Of a stretch of DNA of 64,000 nt, positions 44,129-53,021 are shown one piece after another. Made by a program: the position numbers and the translations under genes. Position 1 is the stretch's first letter; every line of letters starts with the position of its first letter. Source of the DNA: Niabella sp. (GTDB taxonomy: Bacteria; Bacteroidota; Bacteroidia; Chitinophagales; Chitinophagaceae); contig JAGIAT010000004.1 in NCBI GenBank assembly GCA_017744715.1, forward strand, positions 62,001 to 126,000, in the 5' to 3' direction. The notes beneath the pieces were generated by a model. The model did not search any database, was not told the origin of the DNA, and saw nothing but the letters and a program-made list of their open reading frames with translations.

Positions 44129-45142
44129 ATGAGCAACAAAGTTACAGCGGCCATCACGGCAGTGGGCGGATATGTTCCTGAAGACAAGTTAACGAATTTT
44201 GACTTGGAGAAGATTGTAGATACGACCGATGAATGGATCCGCACGCGGACAGGCATCACGGAACGGAGGATCCTGAAAGGCGAAGGAAAAGGAACCTCAG
44301 AAATGATTGTGCCTGCCGTAAAGCAACTTTGTGAAAAGAGAGGGATCGATCCGATGGAGATCGATTGCCTGATTGTAGCCACCGTTACCCCGGATATGGT
44401 ATTCCCTGCTACTGCAAACCTGGTTTGTGATAAGATCGGGGCAAAGAATGCCTGGGGTTTTGATGTATCGGCTGCCTGCTCCGGCTTCTTATACACGTTA
44501 ACCCTTGGAGCATCGCTTATAGAAAGCGGGCGCTATAAAAAGGTAGTAGTGGTAGGAGCCGATAAAATGAGCTCGATTATTGATTACACGGACCGGGCGA
44601 CCTGTATCATTTTTGGCGACGGTGCAGCGGCCGTTTTGCTGGAGCCCAGCCAGAATGGCCATGGCATCAAAGACAGCATCCTCAAAAGCGATGGAAGCGG
44701 CGCCCAGTACCTGAGAATGAAAGCGGGCGGATCGATGTACCCGGCAAGTGCTGAAACCGTTGCCGCACGCGAGCACTATGCTTACCAGGAAGGAAAAACC
44801 GTTTTCAAATTTGCGGTTACCGGTATGGCCGACGTTAGTGCCCAACTCCTGGAGCGCAACCAATTAACCGGTGATGATATTGCATGGCTGGCTCCGCACC
44901 AGGCCAATCTCCGCATCATTGATGCTACCGCTCAACGCATCGGGCTTCCGCAAGAAAAGGTGATGGTCAATATCCAGAAATTTGGCAATACAACTGCTGC
45001 AACCATTCCACTGTGTCTTTGGGAATGGGAAAACCAGCTAAAAACCGGCGACAAGATTGTGCTTGCAGCCTTCGGCGGAGGTTTTACCTGGGGTGCCACG
45101 CTGGTAGAGTGGGCTTATGACGGAAGCGCTGTGGGAATTTAA
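44129..45142 (+). CDS. fabH: 3-oxoacyl-ACP synthase III
   Basis: Condenses an acyl-CoA primer with malonyl-ACP to start fatty acid synthesis. The 337-residue enzyme has Cys117 ([11 protein letters not shown]), the PHQANLRI His and the [11 protein letters not shown]sn. The start at 44129 ([15 protein letters not shown]) is set by the promoter and family. The last codons and stop (GGA-ATT-TAA) lie within the first copy of the GGGAATTTAAAAT repeat found elsewhere in the window. Confidence 0.93.
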   Translation: MSNKVTAAITAVGGYVPEDKLTNFDLEKIVDTTDEWIRTRTGITERRILKGEGKGTSEMIVPAVKQLCEKRGIDPMEIDCLIVATVTPDMVFPATANLVCDKIGAKNAWGFDVSAACSGFLYTLTLGASLIESGRYKKVVVVGADKMSSIIDYTDRATCIIFGDGAAAVLLEPSQNGHGIKDSILKSDGSGAQYLRMKAGGSMYPASAETVAAREHYAYQEGKTVFKFAVTGMADVSAQLLERNQLTGDDIAWLAPHQANLRIIDATAQRIGLPQEKVMVNIQKFGNTTAATIPLCLWEWENQLKTGDKIVLAAFGGGFTWGATLVEWAYDGSAVGI

Positions 45143-45530
45143 AATGTCCAATACCAAACATTAAATAGTAAAAGGGAAGATGCCGTTATTGATGCAGGAT
45201 CTTCAGTATTCAGCATTGAGAATCCAGCATCGAGAGCCGAGAATCCAGAATCGAGCATCCAGCATTGAGCATTCAGCATCGTATCTGGCATCTGGTATCC
45301 CGCATCTACGCGGGGCATCGTACGGAACCCGACCTGGAACCTTCCCTGCGGGAATTTAAAATGTCCAATACCAAATATTAAGTGTAAAAGGGAGAATTGC
45401 GTTACGGCTCAATGACCTTTCCGTTGATCGGTATGGTATCTATACCGCGGAACCGGAAGCTAATATCTTCATCAAGCACCGAGCGGAACCCAACCTGGAA
45501 CATTGAACCTTAAACCTGAAATCTTCCTTA
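45133..45530. repeat. Two diverged copies of the 35-kb repeat family downstream of fabH
   Basis: GGGAATTTAAAATGTCCAAT occurs at 45133 and 45350 (217 bp apart). Between and after are CCAGCATCGAG-like runs and, at about 45478-45527, CCGAGCGGAACCCAACCTGG plus ACATTGAACCTTAAACCTGA, which closely matches the end of the units at 35.1 and 35.25 kb. The 45.2-kb part also contains a run of CAGCATTGAG, CAGCATCGAG and CAGAATCGAG words. Confidence 0.88.
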
Positions 45531-45537
45531 ACGGTAT

Positions 45538-46698
45538 TCATGGCGATATGCTGTTTTTAAAATTGTACAAATAAATGATCCCTAAAGCCGCCAGTAATGG
45601 TGCGATCTCCTTTAGCGGCAATTGCTGAATACCGGTGAGCTGTACGATAAGTGCCGCCATGAGCCCCCCGATGGCAAACAGGAAATAGTACTTTTTCACC
45701 CGTTGATTTTTGGTAAAAATAATAAACGCATTCAGCGGCATTGCCCATAGCACATTCCAGTTGTAGGCGCAGGACTGGTGGTTGGTAAAGAACCACATAA
45801 ACAGCAGTTGTACGCCGATCAGCCCGGTCATCAGCAGGAGTACGGTGCCTACTGCCTTCCGGAATCGCCGCAGCAGGGGCACTACATGAACCGCAAGTAC
45901 CAGTAATAATACGAACGAAAAAACCAGCAGCGGCGTATTCATACGAAAAGCAGGCCTTGCCTTTTTTCCGTTTAGCAGTACCTGGCTGGTTACAAAAGCC
46001 TTTCCCCGGTAACGGGCATTTTGCAGCCCTGCATAAAGATAATCCGGCAAAAACATCGCATGAAGATCATTCATCGGAGCGTCTACCGGGCGGCCCAGTA
46101 TCATATCAATGCCCAGGCGTTGCCAGGGTTTCTTGGCCAGGTACTGGTCGATCACCTCGCGGTAACTTCGTCGTTTTCCATCCAATACAGGTCCAAAATG
46201 AAAAGAAGGATCCAGGGTAGCCGGGAAAATATCACGTACCCTGGTGGCGCAATTGTCAAAAAGAAAATCATACCGGTATGCCCTGTTTGCCGGCAACAGG
46301 TTCGTTTCTAAAAACGCCCGGATCCTTTTTGTATCCGCAGGGTCCAGCTGCAACACCTGTTCGGTAACCCTTCTTCCCTCCCGGGTATAGCTGTACAGAA
46401 AGCGGTCAAACGCTTCTGCATCAAGGAAATACAATAGCTTTCCCATCGTAAACTTTGTATAAAAATCCGGGTCGTTAAAGTCAAAGGTACCGTAGTTATA
46501 AACGATGTCTGTACCGTTAACGCTGTCGATAACTCTTACGGCAGTATGTCCGAAGGAGGAGTACAGCTCATCCCCGGTTCCACAGGTGAGCATGCTGATC
46601 CGGTATTGCCTGTTTCCGCCGGCGGCCGTATCTGCCTGCGCCCACACGCCCGAAGCCGTTAAAAGCAACAGCAGCCAGGGCAACAATATTTTTATCAT
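45538..46698 (-). CDS. DUF4105 membrane protein, candidate lipoprotein N-acyltransferase
   Basis: A 386-residue protein with a signal peptide (MIKILLPWLLLLLTASGVWA), a DUF4105 domain and five or so C-terminal transmembrane segments. The domain has the FGHTAVR His near residue 50 and YDFLFDNCATRVRD with a Cys near 149, a layout suggesting a Cys-His hydrolase or acyltransferase. As I recall, a Bacteroides DUF4105 protein was recently reported to be a lipoprotein N-acyltransferase (Lnb); that assignment is inference here. It is on the minus strand 15 bp downstream of the YceI gene. Confidence 0.75.
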   Translation of the reverse strand: MIKILLPWLLLLLTASGVWAQADTAAGGNRQYRISMLTCGTGDELYSSFGHTAVRVIDSVNGTDIVYNYGTFDFNDPDFYTKFTMGKLLYFLDAEAFDRFLYSYTREGRRVTEQVLQLDPADTKRIRAFLETNLLPANRAYRYDFLFDNCATRVRDIFPATLDPSFHFGPVLDGKRRSYREVIDQYLAKKPWQRLGIDMILGRPVDAPMNDLHAMFLPDYLYAGLQNARYRGKAFVTSQVLLNGKKARPAFRMNTPLLVFSFVLLLVLAVHVVPLLRRFRKAVGTVLLLMTGLIGVQLLFMWFFTNHQSCAYNWNVLWAMPLNAFIIFTKNQRVKKYYFLFAIGGLMAALIVQLTGIQQLPLKEIAPLLAALGIIYLYNFKNSISP

Positions 46699-46713
46699 AG
46701 CAAAAGAGGCCGG

Positions 46714-47253
46714 TTACTTTTTTGCAAGCACAGAAAGCATTACCGTTACTTTATCTGCCATAGTAATACTGTTTCGGCCAATTTTATAATCGAGCCGGTT
46801 CAGGGAAAAGTTTGAGGTCATCAGGTATCCCCCGTCAACAGGTTTGGCAATAAAATCAAATTTGATGTTCCTGGAAATACCATGCATGGTCAGTATGGCT
46901 TCGGCATAATAAATATTCCCTTGTTTGGGAAGGATGCGGGTAGACTGGATGCGGATCTCCGGGTATTGCGCCGCATCAAAAAAATCAGCCTGTTTCAGGT
47001 GATTGTCACGTCGCTGTATATTGGTGTTGATCGTATTCACATCTACCGTTACATCAAAAGAGCTTTTACTCCAGTCGGCTGCATTAACATGGATCACACC
47101 TTTTAATCCCTGAAAACTGCCGTCTACATCCACCCCCATATTCTTGATCACAAATCCAACCTTGCTCTCCGCTTCCACGGGTTTTAAAGACTGTGCCTGC
47201 AGCATATTGCTGAATACAACCGCCGCAATAAGCAATAGCATCGCTTTTCTCAT
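46714..47253 (-). CDS. YceI-family periplasmic lipid-binding protein
   Basis: A 179-residue protein with a signal peptide (MRKAMLLLIAAVVFSNMLQAQ). The YceI lipocalin-like barrel is recognised from SKVGFVIKNMGVDVDGSFQGLKG, SSFDVTVDVNTINTNIQRRDNHLKQADFFDAAQYPEIRIQST and GISRNIKFDF. Family members bind isoprenoid-like lipids in the periplasm. The ATG at 47253 is used; a TTG three codons upstream is unlikely. Confidence 0.87.
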   Translation of the reverse strand: MRKAMLLLIAAVVFSNMLQAQSLKPVEAESKVGFVIKNMGVDVDGSFQGLKGVIHVNAADWSKSSFDVTVDVNTINTNIQRRDNHLKQADFFDAAQYPEIRIQSTRILPKQGNIYYAEAILTMHGISRNIKFDFIAKPVDGGYLMTSNFSLNRLDYKIGRNSITMADKVTVMLSVLAKK

Positions 47254-47270
47254 AGCTTCCAAGTTTTAAA

Positions 47271-47633
47271 TTAAAATTGATTGGTCGTTAATAACACCAG
47301 GGTACAGGCTTCCACCGGTTCAATCCCCTGCTGTTTTGCTTTTTGTGCCAGGGCTTCATTTTCCGCACCGGGGTTAAAAATGATCCGGCGGGGATGCAGC
47401 TTCAGAATATACGCTTCATACTGCTGCTGGTGCGCAGGGTTCAGGTAAAGTGTTACGGTATCTACCCCCTGCTCATCGGTTTGTTCTTTCTGTATCGGTA
47501 TATCGTCGATCCGCCCCTCCCGTTTACCAATCGCCACCACCTCATGTCCGTGCGTCCGTAACCGTTTAACCGCCATGTTGCTGTAACGTGCGGGGTTTTC
47601 AGAAGCTCCGAGTACCACTGTTTTCTTGCTCAT
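47271..47633 (-). CDS. Small CoA-binding-domain protein
   Basis: A 120-residue Rossmann-like CoA-binding protein of the YccU type. VVLGASENPARYSNMAVKRLRTHGHEVVAIGKR starts it and GAENEALAQKAKQQGIEPVEACTLVLL closes it. The exact ligand role is unknown. It lies 17 bp upstream of the YceI gene, so the YceI and DUF4105 genes probably follow it on one transcript. Confidence 0.8.
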   Translation of the reverse strand: MSKKTVVLGASENPARYSNMAVKRLRTHGHEVVAIGKREGRIDDIPIQKEQTDEQGVDTVTLYLNPAHQQQYEAYILKLHPRRIIFNPGAENEALAQKAKQQGIEPVEACTLVLLTTNQF

Positions 47634-47655
47634 ACGTTTTTCCTCTCCATAATAG

Positions 47656-47688
47656 AACAGGCTGCTCCGTTAAAGGTTGCAGCCTGTT
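47656..47688 (-). terminator. Hairpin between the E2 gene and the CoA-binding gene
   Basis: A perfect 10-bp stem (arms 47656-47665 and 47679-47688) 25 bp behind the E2 stop. The minus-strand U-run is weak (UGUUCUAUU), so it may only partly terminate. Confidence 0.6.
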
Positions 47689-47713
47689 TTATTTATTTGA
47701 TGATCAATTTTGC

Positions 47714-49354
47714 TTAAACCAGCATCCGGAGCGGCTCTTCCAGCAATTGTTTCAGGGTTTGCAGGAATGCGGCACCTGTTGCTCCGTCTACTACCCGGTG
47801 ATCGCAGGTGAGGGTCACCTTCATGATATTTCCGATCCCGATCTGCCCGTTCTTCACTACCGGTACTTCATTGATTGCCCCCACAGCCAGAATACAGGAT
47901 GCAGGCGGGTTAATGATGGCTGTAAACTCCTCGATACCAAACATGCCCAGGTTAGAAATTGTAAACGTATTTCCTTCCCAGTCTGCAGGTTGCAGCTTTT
48001 TGTTCTTCGCCTTCTGAGCAAAGTCTTTTACTTCTCCCGCAATCTGCGATAATGACTTGGTATCGGCGAACCGCACTACCGGAACCAGCAGACCGTCTTC
48101 CACAGCTACTGCCACCCCAATGCTCACATGATGATTTACCCGGATGGATTCTCCCATCCAGCTGCTGTTAATGGCCGGATGTTTTTTCAGCGCTACGGCA
48201 CAGGCTTTCAGCACCATGTCGTTAAACGAAATCTTATTGGCGGAAATTTCATTGAGCTGGGCGCGGCTGGCCACGGCTTTATCCATATTGATCTCCATCG
48301 TAAGATAAAACTCCGGTGCGGAGAATTTCACCTCTGACAGGCGGCGGCTGATGGTTTTACGCATTTGCGAAACCGGAACGTCGTCAAAGCGTTCCTGTCC
48401 TGCCGGGGCCGCTGCCGGAGCAGTTGCCGGCGCTGAAGCGGTGCTTTGAGCCGCTGCAGGCTGATAGTTATCGATATCGGATTTGATGATTCTTCCATTA
48501 TCGCCGCTTCCCTTTATGCGGCTGAGGTCTACGCCTTTTTCGGCCGCCAGTTTTTTTGCCAGCGGCGATGCTTTTATACGACCGTCGCCAGTGGCAACCG
48601 GGGCCGCTTCTGCAACCGGGGCAGAAGCTGCGGCCTGTGGCTCGGGAGCGGCCGTTTCGTTTCCGGCAGCTGCCGCGGGGGCTGCGCCGCCACCTTTTAC
48701 AGCGGCAACAATGGCATCCACATCTACCTTGCCGGCCTCGCCGATGATGCAAAGCAGGTCATTCACCTGGATTTTTTCTCCTTTAGCCGCACCCTGGTAA
48801 AGCAAGGTTCCATTCTTGTAGCTTTCCAGCTCCATAGTGGCCTTATCGGTTTCAATCTCTGCCAGCAGATCGCCCTTTTTTACCGGATCTCCTATATTTT
48901 TTGCCCAGCTGGCGATCACACCTTCTGTCATGGTATCGCTTAAACGGGGCATCAGTACCACTTCTTCCATTTTTGACACATCCATTGCAGGGGCTGCCGC
49001 AGCCTGCGATGTTTTCGGTGCCTCTTTGGGCGCCTCAGCAGCCGGCGCTGCATCCTTTGCGGCCGGGGCAGCGGCACTGCCGCCATTACCTCCAACCAAA
49101 CCGGAAATATCTTCACCAGCCTCTCCTACTATTGCCAACAGGTCGTCTACCTGTAGTTTACTTCCTTTGGGGCCACCTAAGTGGAGGATCACTCCATCTT
49201 TATAGCTTTCCAGCTCCATAGTGGCTTTATCCGTTTCAATCTCCGCCAGCAAATCACCTTTTTTTACGGGATCTCCTACTTTTTTATGCCAATCTGCGAT
49301 AACTCCTTCAGTCATGGTATCACTCAAACGGGGCATTAATATCTTCTCGGCCAT
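47714..49354 (-). CDS. pdhC: Pyruvate dehydrogenase E2, dihydrolipoamide acetyltransferase
   Basis: Forms the core of the pyruvate dehydrogenase complex and transfers acetyl groups to CoA. The 546-residue protein has two N-terminal lipoyl domains with the modified Lys at 43 and 171 (both in ETDKATMELESY), Ala/Pro-rich linkers, a subunit-binding domain (IKASPLAKKLAAEKGVDLSRIKGSG) and a catalytic domain ending TCDHRVVDGATGA. The two lipoyl domains are nearly identical in protein and similar in DNA, suggesting recent internal duplication. E1 and E3 genes are not adjacent. Confidence 0.95.
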   Translation of the reverse strand: MAEKILMPRLSDTMTEGVIADWHKKVGDPVKKGDLLAEIETDKATMELESYKDGVILHLGGPKGSKLQVDDLLAIVGEAGEDISGLVGGNGGSAAAPAAKDAAPAAEAPKEAPKTSQAAAAPAMDVSKMEEVVLMPRLSDTMTEGVIASWAKNIGDPVKKGDLLAEIETDKATMELESYKNGTLLYQGAAKGEKIQVNDLLCIIGEAGKVDVDAIVAAVKGGGAAPAAAAGNETAAPEPQAAASAPVAEAAPVATGDGRIKASPLAKKLAAEKGVDLSRIKGSGDNGRIIKSDIDNYQPAAAQSTASAPATAPAAAPAGQERFDDVPVSQMRKTISRRLSEVKFSAPEFYLTMEINMDKAVASRAQLNEISANKISFNDMVLKACAVALKKHPAINSSWMGESIRVNHHVSIGVAVAVEDGLLVPVVRFADTKSLSQIAGEVKDFAQKAKNKKLQPADWEGNTFTISNLGMFGIEEFTAIINPPASCILAVGAINEVPVVKNGQIGIGNIMKVTLTCDHRVVDGATGAAFLQTLKQLLEEPLRMLV

Positions 49355-49549
49355 TACCTATTTTATTTTCGCCGAAATTAAGATAAAATGATGAATTTGC
49401 AGGAAAAGAGTGTGTATAATGTACGCGCTTTTGATTCATGGAAGTTCCGGCGCCTGATACCGGTTATCAAAAGATCAAACCGATATTCTATTTTTTCATA
49501 CGCAACCATTTCCTTAATTTGGCTCGTCTGTACAATGTATTGAATAGAA

Positions 49550-50200
49550 ATGAAAAAAACAGTTTTAACAGTATTAACAGGGTTCTTGTTCAGTACCGCA
49601 ATTTGGGGGCAGAAAAAACTGACTGAGGCTACCATTTATTACGATATCGTGATCAATACCAACAGCAGTAAACCCGGCAAGGCGGATATGATGGATGGCG
49701 CTACCAGCGTTACCTATCTGAAAGGGACTGCCGGCCGGTCCGACATGATCAGCTCGCTGGGCACCCAGTCTGTCATTTTTGAAGGCAAAACCGGCAGTGC
49801 CACCATTTTAACCAGCTACGGCGAACAAAAGTTTATGAAACAGCTGACCCCTGCCGACTGGAAGGACCATAATAAAAAATACGAGAACATTACCTACAGC
49901 ATCGAGAATGAATTTAAGACCATTGCCAATTACAGTTGCCAGAAAGCGGTGGGCAAGCTGAGCGACGGCACCACATTTACCGTTTACTTTACCAAGGACC
50001 TGGTTCCTGTAAATACAGAATTCCTGTTCATGAACAGGAATCTTCCCGGCCTGGTGATGGAGTATGAAGCCACCGATGGCAAAACAAAAGTGACCAATAC
50101 CGTATCGAATATCGACTTTGGGGCCGTGCCCATGTCAAAATTCGATCTTCCCGAATCGGGGTACCGGTTGATTCCCTATACCGATAAAAGCAAAAAGTGA
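49550..50200 (+). CDS. Secreted GLPGLI-like protein of unknown function
   Basis: A 216-residue protein with a signal peptide (MKKTVLTVLTGFLFSTAIWGQ). It resembles GLPGLI- or DUF4412-type Bacteroidota proteins: an N-terminal EATIYYDIVINTNS, a central IANYSCQKAVGKLSDGTTFTVYFTKDL and the motif NLPGLVMEYEA, a variant of the GLPGLI core. Function is not known. A bidirectional terminator follows directly. Confidence 0.65.
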   Translation: MKKTVLTVLTGFLFSTAIWGQKKLTEATIYYDIVINTNSSKPGKADMMDGATSVTYLKGTAGRSDMISSLGTQSVIFEGKTGSATILTSYGEQKFMKQLTPADWKDHNKKYENITYSIENEFKTIANYSCQKAVGKLSDGTTFTVYFTKDLVPVNTEFLFMNRNLPGLVMEYEATDGKTKVTNTVSNIDFGAVPMSKFDLPESGYRLIPYTDKSKK

Positions 50201-50206
50201 TCCTAT

Positions 50207-50233
50207 AAAAAAAGTGCCTTCCGGCACTTTTTT
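50207..50233. terminator. Bidirectional terminator
   Basis: A GTGCC-TTCC-GGCAC hairpin whose arms run into A7 and T6 tracts. It serves the upstream plus-strand gene and the convergent rhodanese gene. Confidence 0.9.
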
Positions 50234-50257
50234 AGTTTTATTGATCATTCAATGTGC

Positions 50258-50566
50258 TTATTGTTCAAAGGCTTCCTGCCACGCCAGCACGCCCCCTTCT
50301 ACATTTACGGTATGCTTAAAGCCCATAGAGTCCAGCAACATGCAGGCAGCAGCACTCCGCTTTCCGCTGCGGCAGTGAATGATTACTTCTTCTTCTTTTA
50401 AAGGTTCCAGTTCATCCACCTCCATATTCTGAATGTTTCCAAGGGGGATCAGCTTTCCGCCAATATTGTACTCTTCATATTCTGCCGGCTCTCTTACATC
50501 GATCAGGTTAATTTTTTCACCATTGTCGATTCTTTTTTTAAGTTCCTGAACAGTAATGGTATTCAT
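50258..50566 (-). CDS. Single-domain rhodanese-like protein
   Basis: A 102-residue rhodanese fold with the persulfide Cys65 in the CRSGKR active loop. The short loop and Arg residues suggest a sulfurtransferase with a small donor. It probably ends a ddl-PASTA-rhodanese run on the minus strand (gaps 119 and 29 bp). A role in sulfur relay is inference. Confidence 0.88.
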   Translation of the reverse strand: MNTITVQELKKRIDNGEKINLIDVREPAEYEEYNIGGKLIPLGNIQNMEVDELEPLKEEEVIIHCRSGKRSAAACMLLDSMGFKHTVNVEGGVLAWQEAFEQ

Positions 50567-50595
50567 ATTTCTTGTTTTTAAAGTGATCTAAACGA

Positions 50596-51435
50596 TTATT
50601 CCGGTGTGCCGGGTGCGTCTTTTTGCAGCGAATCGCGGCCGCCGCCGCTGCCGGTGGAATCCACAACCGGGCGTTCCACGCTCAGCCATACATCCACGAT
50701 CTGTCCCCGGCGGATGGATCTTGCGTTGCCTTCTATATCAAAACGTTCCGGATTCTGGCGGTATACAAATGCTGCTGCGCTGTCCGTTACACCACCGGAA
50801 GTGATTACAGACCCAACGCCGATACCTTTCTCATCCAGAAGGGCCTTTGCTTCTGCATAGGTAAGCCCTACCAGGTTGGGGACCAGGAAGGAGGTACCCA
50901 GTCCGCTGCCGATCACGAGATCGACCCGGGACCCTTGTCTTATTTTGGCACCCGGCTGAATGGCCACCCCGTTATAGAGTTGCTGCAACACCGTATTCTT
51001 TGCAAAATCCGGTTTAAAGGTCGTATCGCCCAGTTTCAGCCCCATGTTTTTCAGGGCAAATTCGGCGCTTCCGAGGCTGTATCCAACAATATTGGGCATC
51101 TCCACCAACGGCGGCTCGGCCCGGTTAATGGTAAGGTATACGGTCCTGTTGGATTTCACCACCTCGTACTCATCGGGTACCTGACGTACGATCTGCAGCG
51201 GCTTTAACGTATCATTGAATATACTATCCTGTACAACCAGGTCAAAGCCGGCATCTGCCAGTATCTTTTCCGCCTGTGCAAGGGTTTTGCCCAACAACGG
51301 AGGAACGGTTTTCGCATCATTGTGATGGGTCAGCCATCCCAGTGAAAGAATTACGATCGAAAAAACTGCCAGCGCCAGAACAATCCCCGCCAGTATGTTT
51401 ACCCAAAGTGGTCTTCTTGTTAAAAACTGAAACAT
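50596..51435 (-). CDS. Membrane-anchored PASTA-domain protein
   Basis: A 279-residue protein with one N-terminal membrane anchor (ILAGIVLALAVFSIVILSLGWL) and three PASTA domains (about residues 42-108, 112-180, 184-258), each with a VP.LxGxxxxxA..L pattern. In Firmicutes PASTA domains bind peptidoglycan on kinases or penicillin-binding proteins; here no kinase or transpeptidase domain is present. Adjacent to ddl, it may sense or bind peptidoglycan. A Pro/Gly/Asp-rich tail (DSTGSGGGRDSLQ) closes it. Confidence 0.87.
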   Translation of the reverse strand: MFQFLTRRPLWVNILAGIVLALAVFSIVILSLGWLTHHNDAKTVPPLLGKTLAQAEKILADAGFDLVVQDSIFNDTLKPLQIVRQVPDEYEVVKSNRTVYLTINRAEPPLVEMPNIVGYSLGSAEFALKNMGLKLGDTTFKPDFAKNTVLQQLYNGVAIQPGAKIRQGSRVDLVIGSGLGTSFLVPNLVGLTYAEAKALLDEKGIGVGSVITSGGVTDSAAAFVYRQNPERFDIEGNARSIRRGQIVDVWLSVERPVVDSTGSGGGRDSLQKDAPGTPE

Positions 51436-51554
51436 GTATTGATTATTCTTGGTAAATATAGGACAATTCAGCTATCAGCTTTTGGCAATTTGAAATTTGA
51501 AAATGTGAAAATTGAGCGGCAAACCCCTGCTTTTAAGTCGTAAGCCCTTTCTTT

Positions 51555-52541
51555 TTAAACGAAGCACTCGTCCACAAGAAGGCTGTAAAAATCGGTCAGG
51601 CTGCCTCCGGCGGCCGCCACCTGCTGCGGCACAATACTGGCGGCACTTTGCCCGGGAATGGTATTCACTTCCAGCATATAAGGCCGGCCCTCCGATTCGT
51701 TATAGATAAAATCGATCCGGATCACACCTCCGCAATTAAACACCTCGTAAACCTTGCGCGCTGCTGCCCGCACTTTTTCGGCAATGGCTTCATCCACTAC
51801 GGCCGGCGTTACCTCGGTAGATTTTCCTTCATATTTGGCCTCAAAATCAAAAAATGACTGCCCGTCATGTGCCTTCACTTCCGTGAGCGGCAACACATGG
51901 ATGGCCCCGTTTGCCTTATATACGCCTACGGTAAACTCCCTTCCGGAGATCATTTCTTCCACCAGCACCTGCCGGTCTTCTTTAAACGCCTTTGTTACGG
52001 CCGCCTCAAGATCTGCAGCATCCGCTACCTTGCTCATCCCGATGCTGGACCCCCCGTTGTTGGGTTTTACAAACACCGGCAGCCTTAGCTGTTCCAGTAT
52101 GGCCGCAGCCGGTACGGGCGTATGGGCAAACAGGTGCAGTGAGTTCGCCACGCCAATCCCCGCCATCTTGGCTACCGCCACGGCATAGCGCTTATTAAAG
52201 GTAATAGCGGAGCTGGCTGCATCACAGCCGGTATACGGGATGCCCAGCATATCAAAATACCCCTGGAGCTTTCCGTCTTCCCCCGGTGTGCCATGCATCC
52301 CGATGAGCACTGCGTCGAACCGGATCTTCCGGCCGTTCTCCACAATGGAAAAATCATCTTTTGCAACCGGGGTCTTTTGACCGGCACGGTCTGTATAAAA
52401 CCATCCTTCCGGATTGATGTCTACCACATATACCTCGTACTTTTCACGGTTGAGGTGCTTTTCAATGGTAGCAGCGCTTTTATAGGAAATCACCGATTCC
52501 CCGGAAAGCCCTCCTGTTACCAACGCGATCGTTTTCTTCAT
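51555..52541 (-). CDS. ddl: D-alanine-D-alanine ligase
   Basis: Makes the D-Ala-D-Ala dipeptide for peptidoglycan. The 328-residue enzyme has GGLSGESVIS near the N-terminus, VFVKPNNGGSSIGMSKV near residue 145, the FEAKYEGK segment that keeps the Lys-Tyr pair of D-Ala-specific enzymes (rather than the D-Ala-D-Lac signature) and the metal site RIDFI...EVNTIPGQSA. The ATG at 52541 (MKKTIALVTGG) is used. It begins a minus-strand run with the PASTA and rhodanese genes. Confidence 0.95.
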   Translation of the reverse strand: MKKTIALVTGGLSGESVISYKSAATIEKHLNREKYEVYVVDINPEGWFYTDRAGQKTPVAKDDFSIVENGRKIRFDAVLIGMHGTPGEDGKLQGYFDMLGIPYTGCDAASSAITFNKRYAVAVAKMAGIGVANSLHLFAHTPVPAAAILEQLRLPVFVKPNNGGSSIGMSKVADAADLEAAVTKAFKEDRQVLVEEMISGREFTVGVYKANGAIHVLPLTEVKAHDGQSFFDFEAKYEGKSTEVTPAVVDEAIAEKVRAAARKVYEVFNCGGVIRIDFIYNESEGRPYMLEVNTIPGQSAASIVPQQVAAAGGSLTDFYSLLVDECFV

Positions 52542-52602
52542 ATTATGCGTTAAAGAGCAGTGCACGCGCAACCACGCTCCTGCTGTTCCATTCTGTTGAT
52601 GA

Positions 52603-52950
52603 TTATAAATGCAGTTTTTCCTTCTTGGCCAGTAATTCTTCTACCGTTTCCTGGTACATTTCATCCGGTACACAGCAGTCTACTGGGCAAACCGAAGCAC
52701 ATTGCGGCTCTTCATGAAATCCCTGGCATTCGGTACATTTATCCGGAACAATATAGTAGGTATCGTCGCTGATGGGCGCATTTTTAAAGTGCGCATCCAC
52801 CACATTCCCATTAAACAGTTTAAACTCGCCTGTTACCGTATTTCCATCGGAGATGGTCCATTCCACTCCACCCTCATAAATGGCATTGTTCGGACACTCC
52901 GGTTCGCAGGCTCCACAATTAATGCACTCTTCTGTTATTTTTATAGCCAT
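52603..52950 (-). CDS. 2[4Fe-4S] dicluster ferredoxin
   Basis: A 115-residue ferredoxin. The first cluster motif is CINCGACEPECP (Cys9, 12, 15, 19) and the second is CTECQGFHEEPQCASVCPVDCC, with the eight-residue insertion typical of this ferredoxin group. The start at 52950 is MAIKITEE. It is divergent from the acyl-CoA reductase gene, an arrangement common in Bacteroidota, and a 14-bp palindrome lies between. Confidence 0.93.
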   Translation of the reverse strand: MAIKITEECINCGACEPECPNNAIYEGGVEWTISDGNTVTGEFKLFNGNVVDAHFKNAPISDDTYYIVPDKCTECQGFHEEPQCASVCPVDCCVPDEMYQETVEELLAKKEKLHL

Positions 52951-52995
52951 ATTCGAATAATTATAATTTGAATGAACGTATGCTGTAAACGCTTT

Positions 52996-53009
52996 ATTTT
53001 GTACAAAAT
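52996..53009. promoter_or_regulatory. Perfect 14-bp palindrome in the divergent ferredoxin/reductase promoter
   Basis: ATTTT-GTAC-AAAAT. It overlaps a minus-strand -7 element TAATTTTG (53011-53004) for the ferredoxin gene. An operator for both genes is a reasonable inference. Confidence 0.5.
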
Positions 53010-53021
53010 TAATCATTGAAG

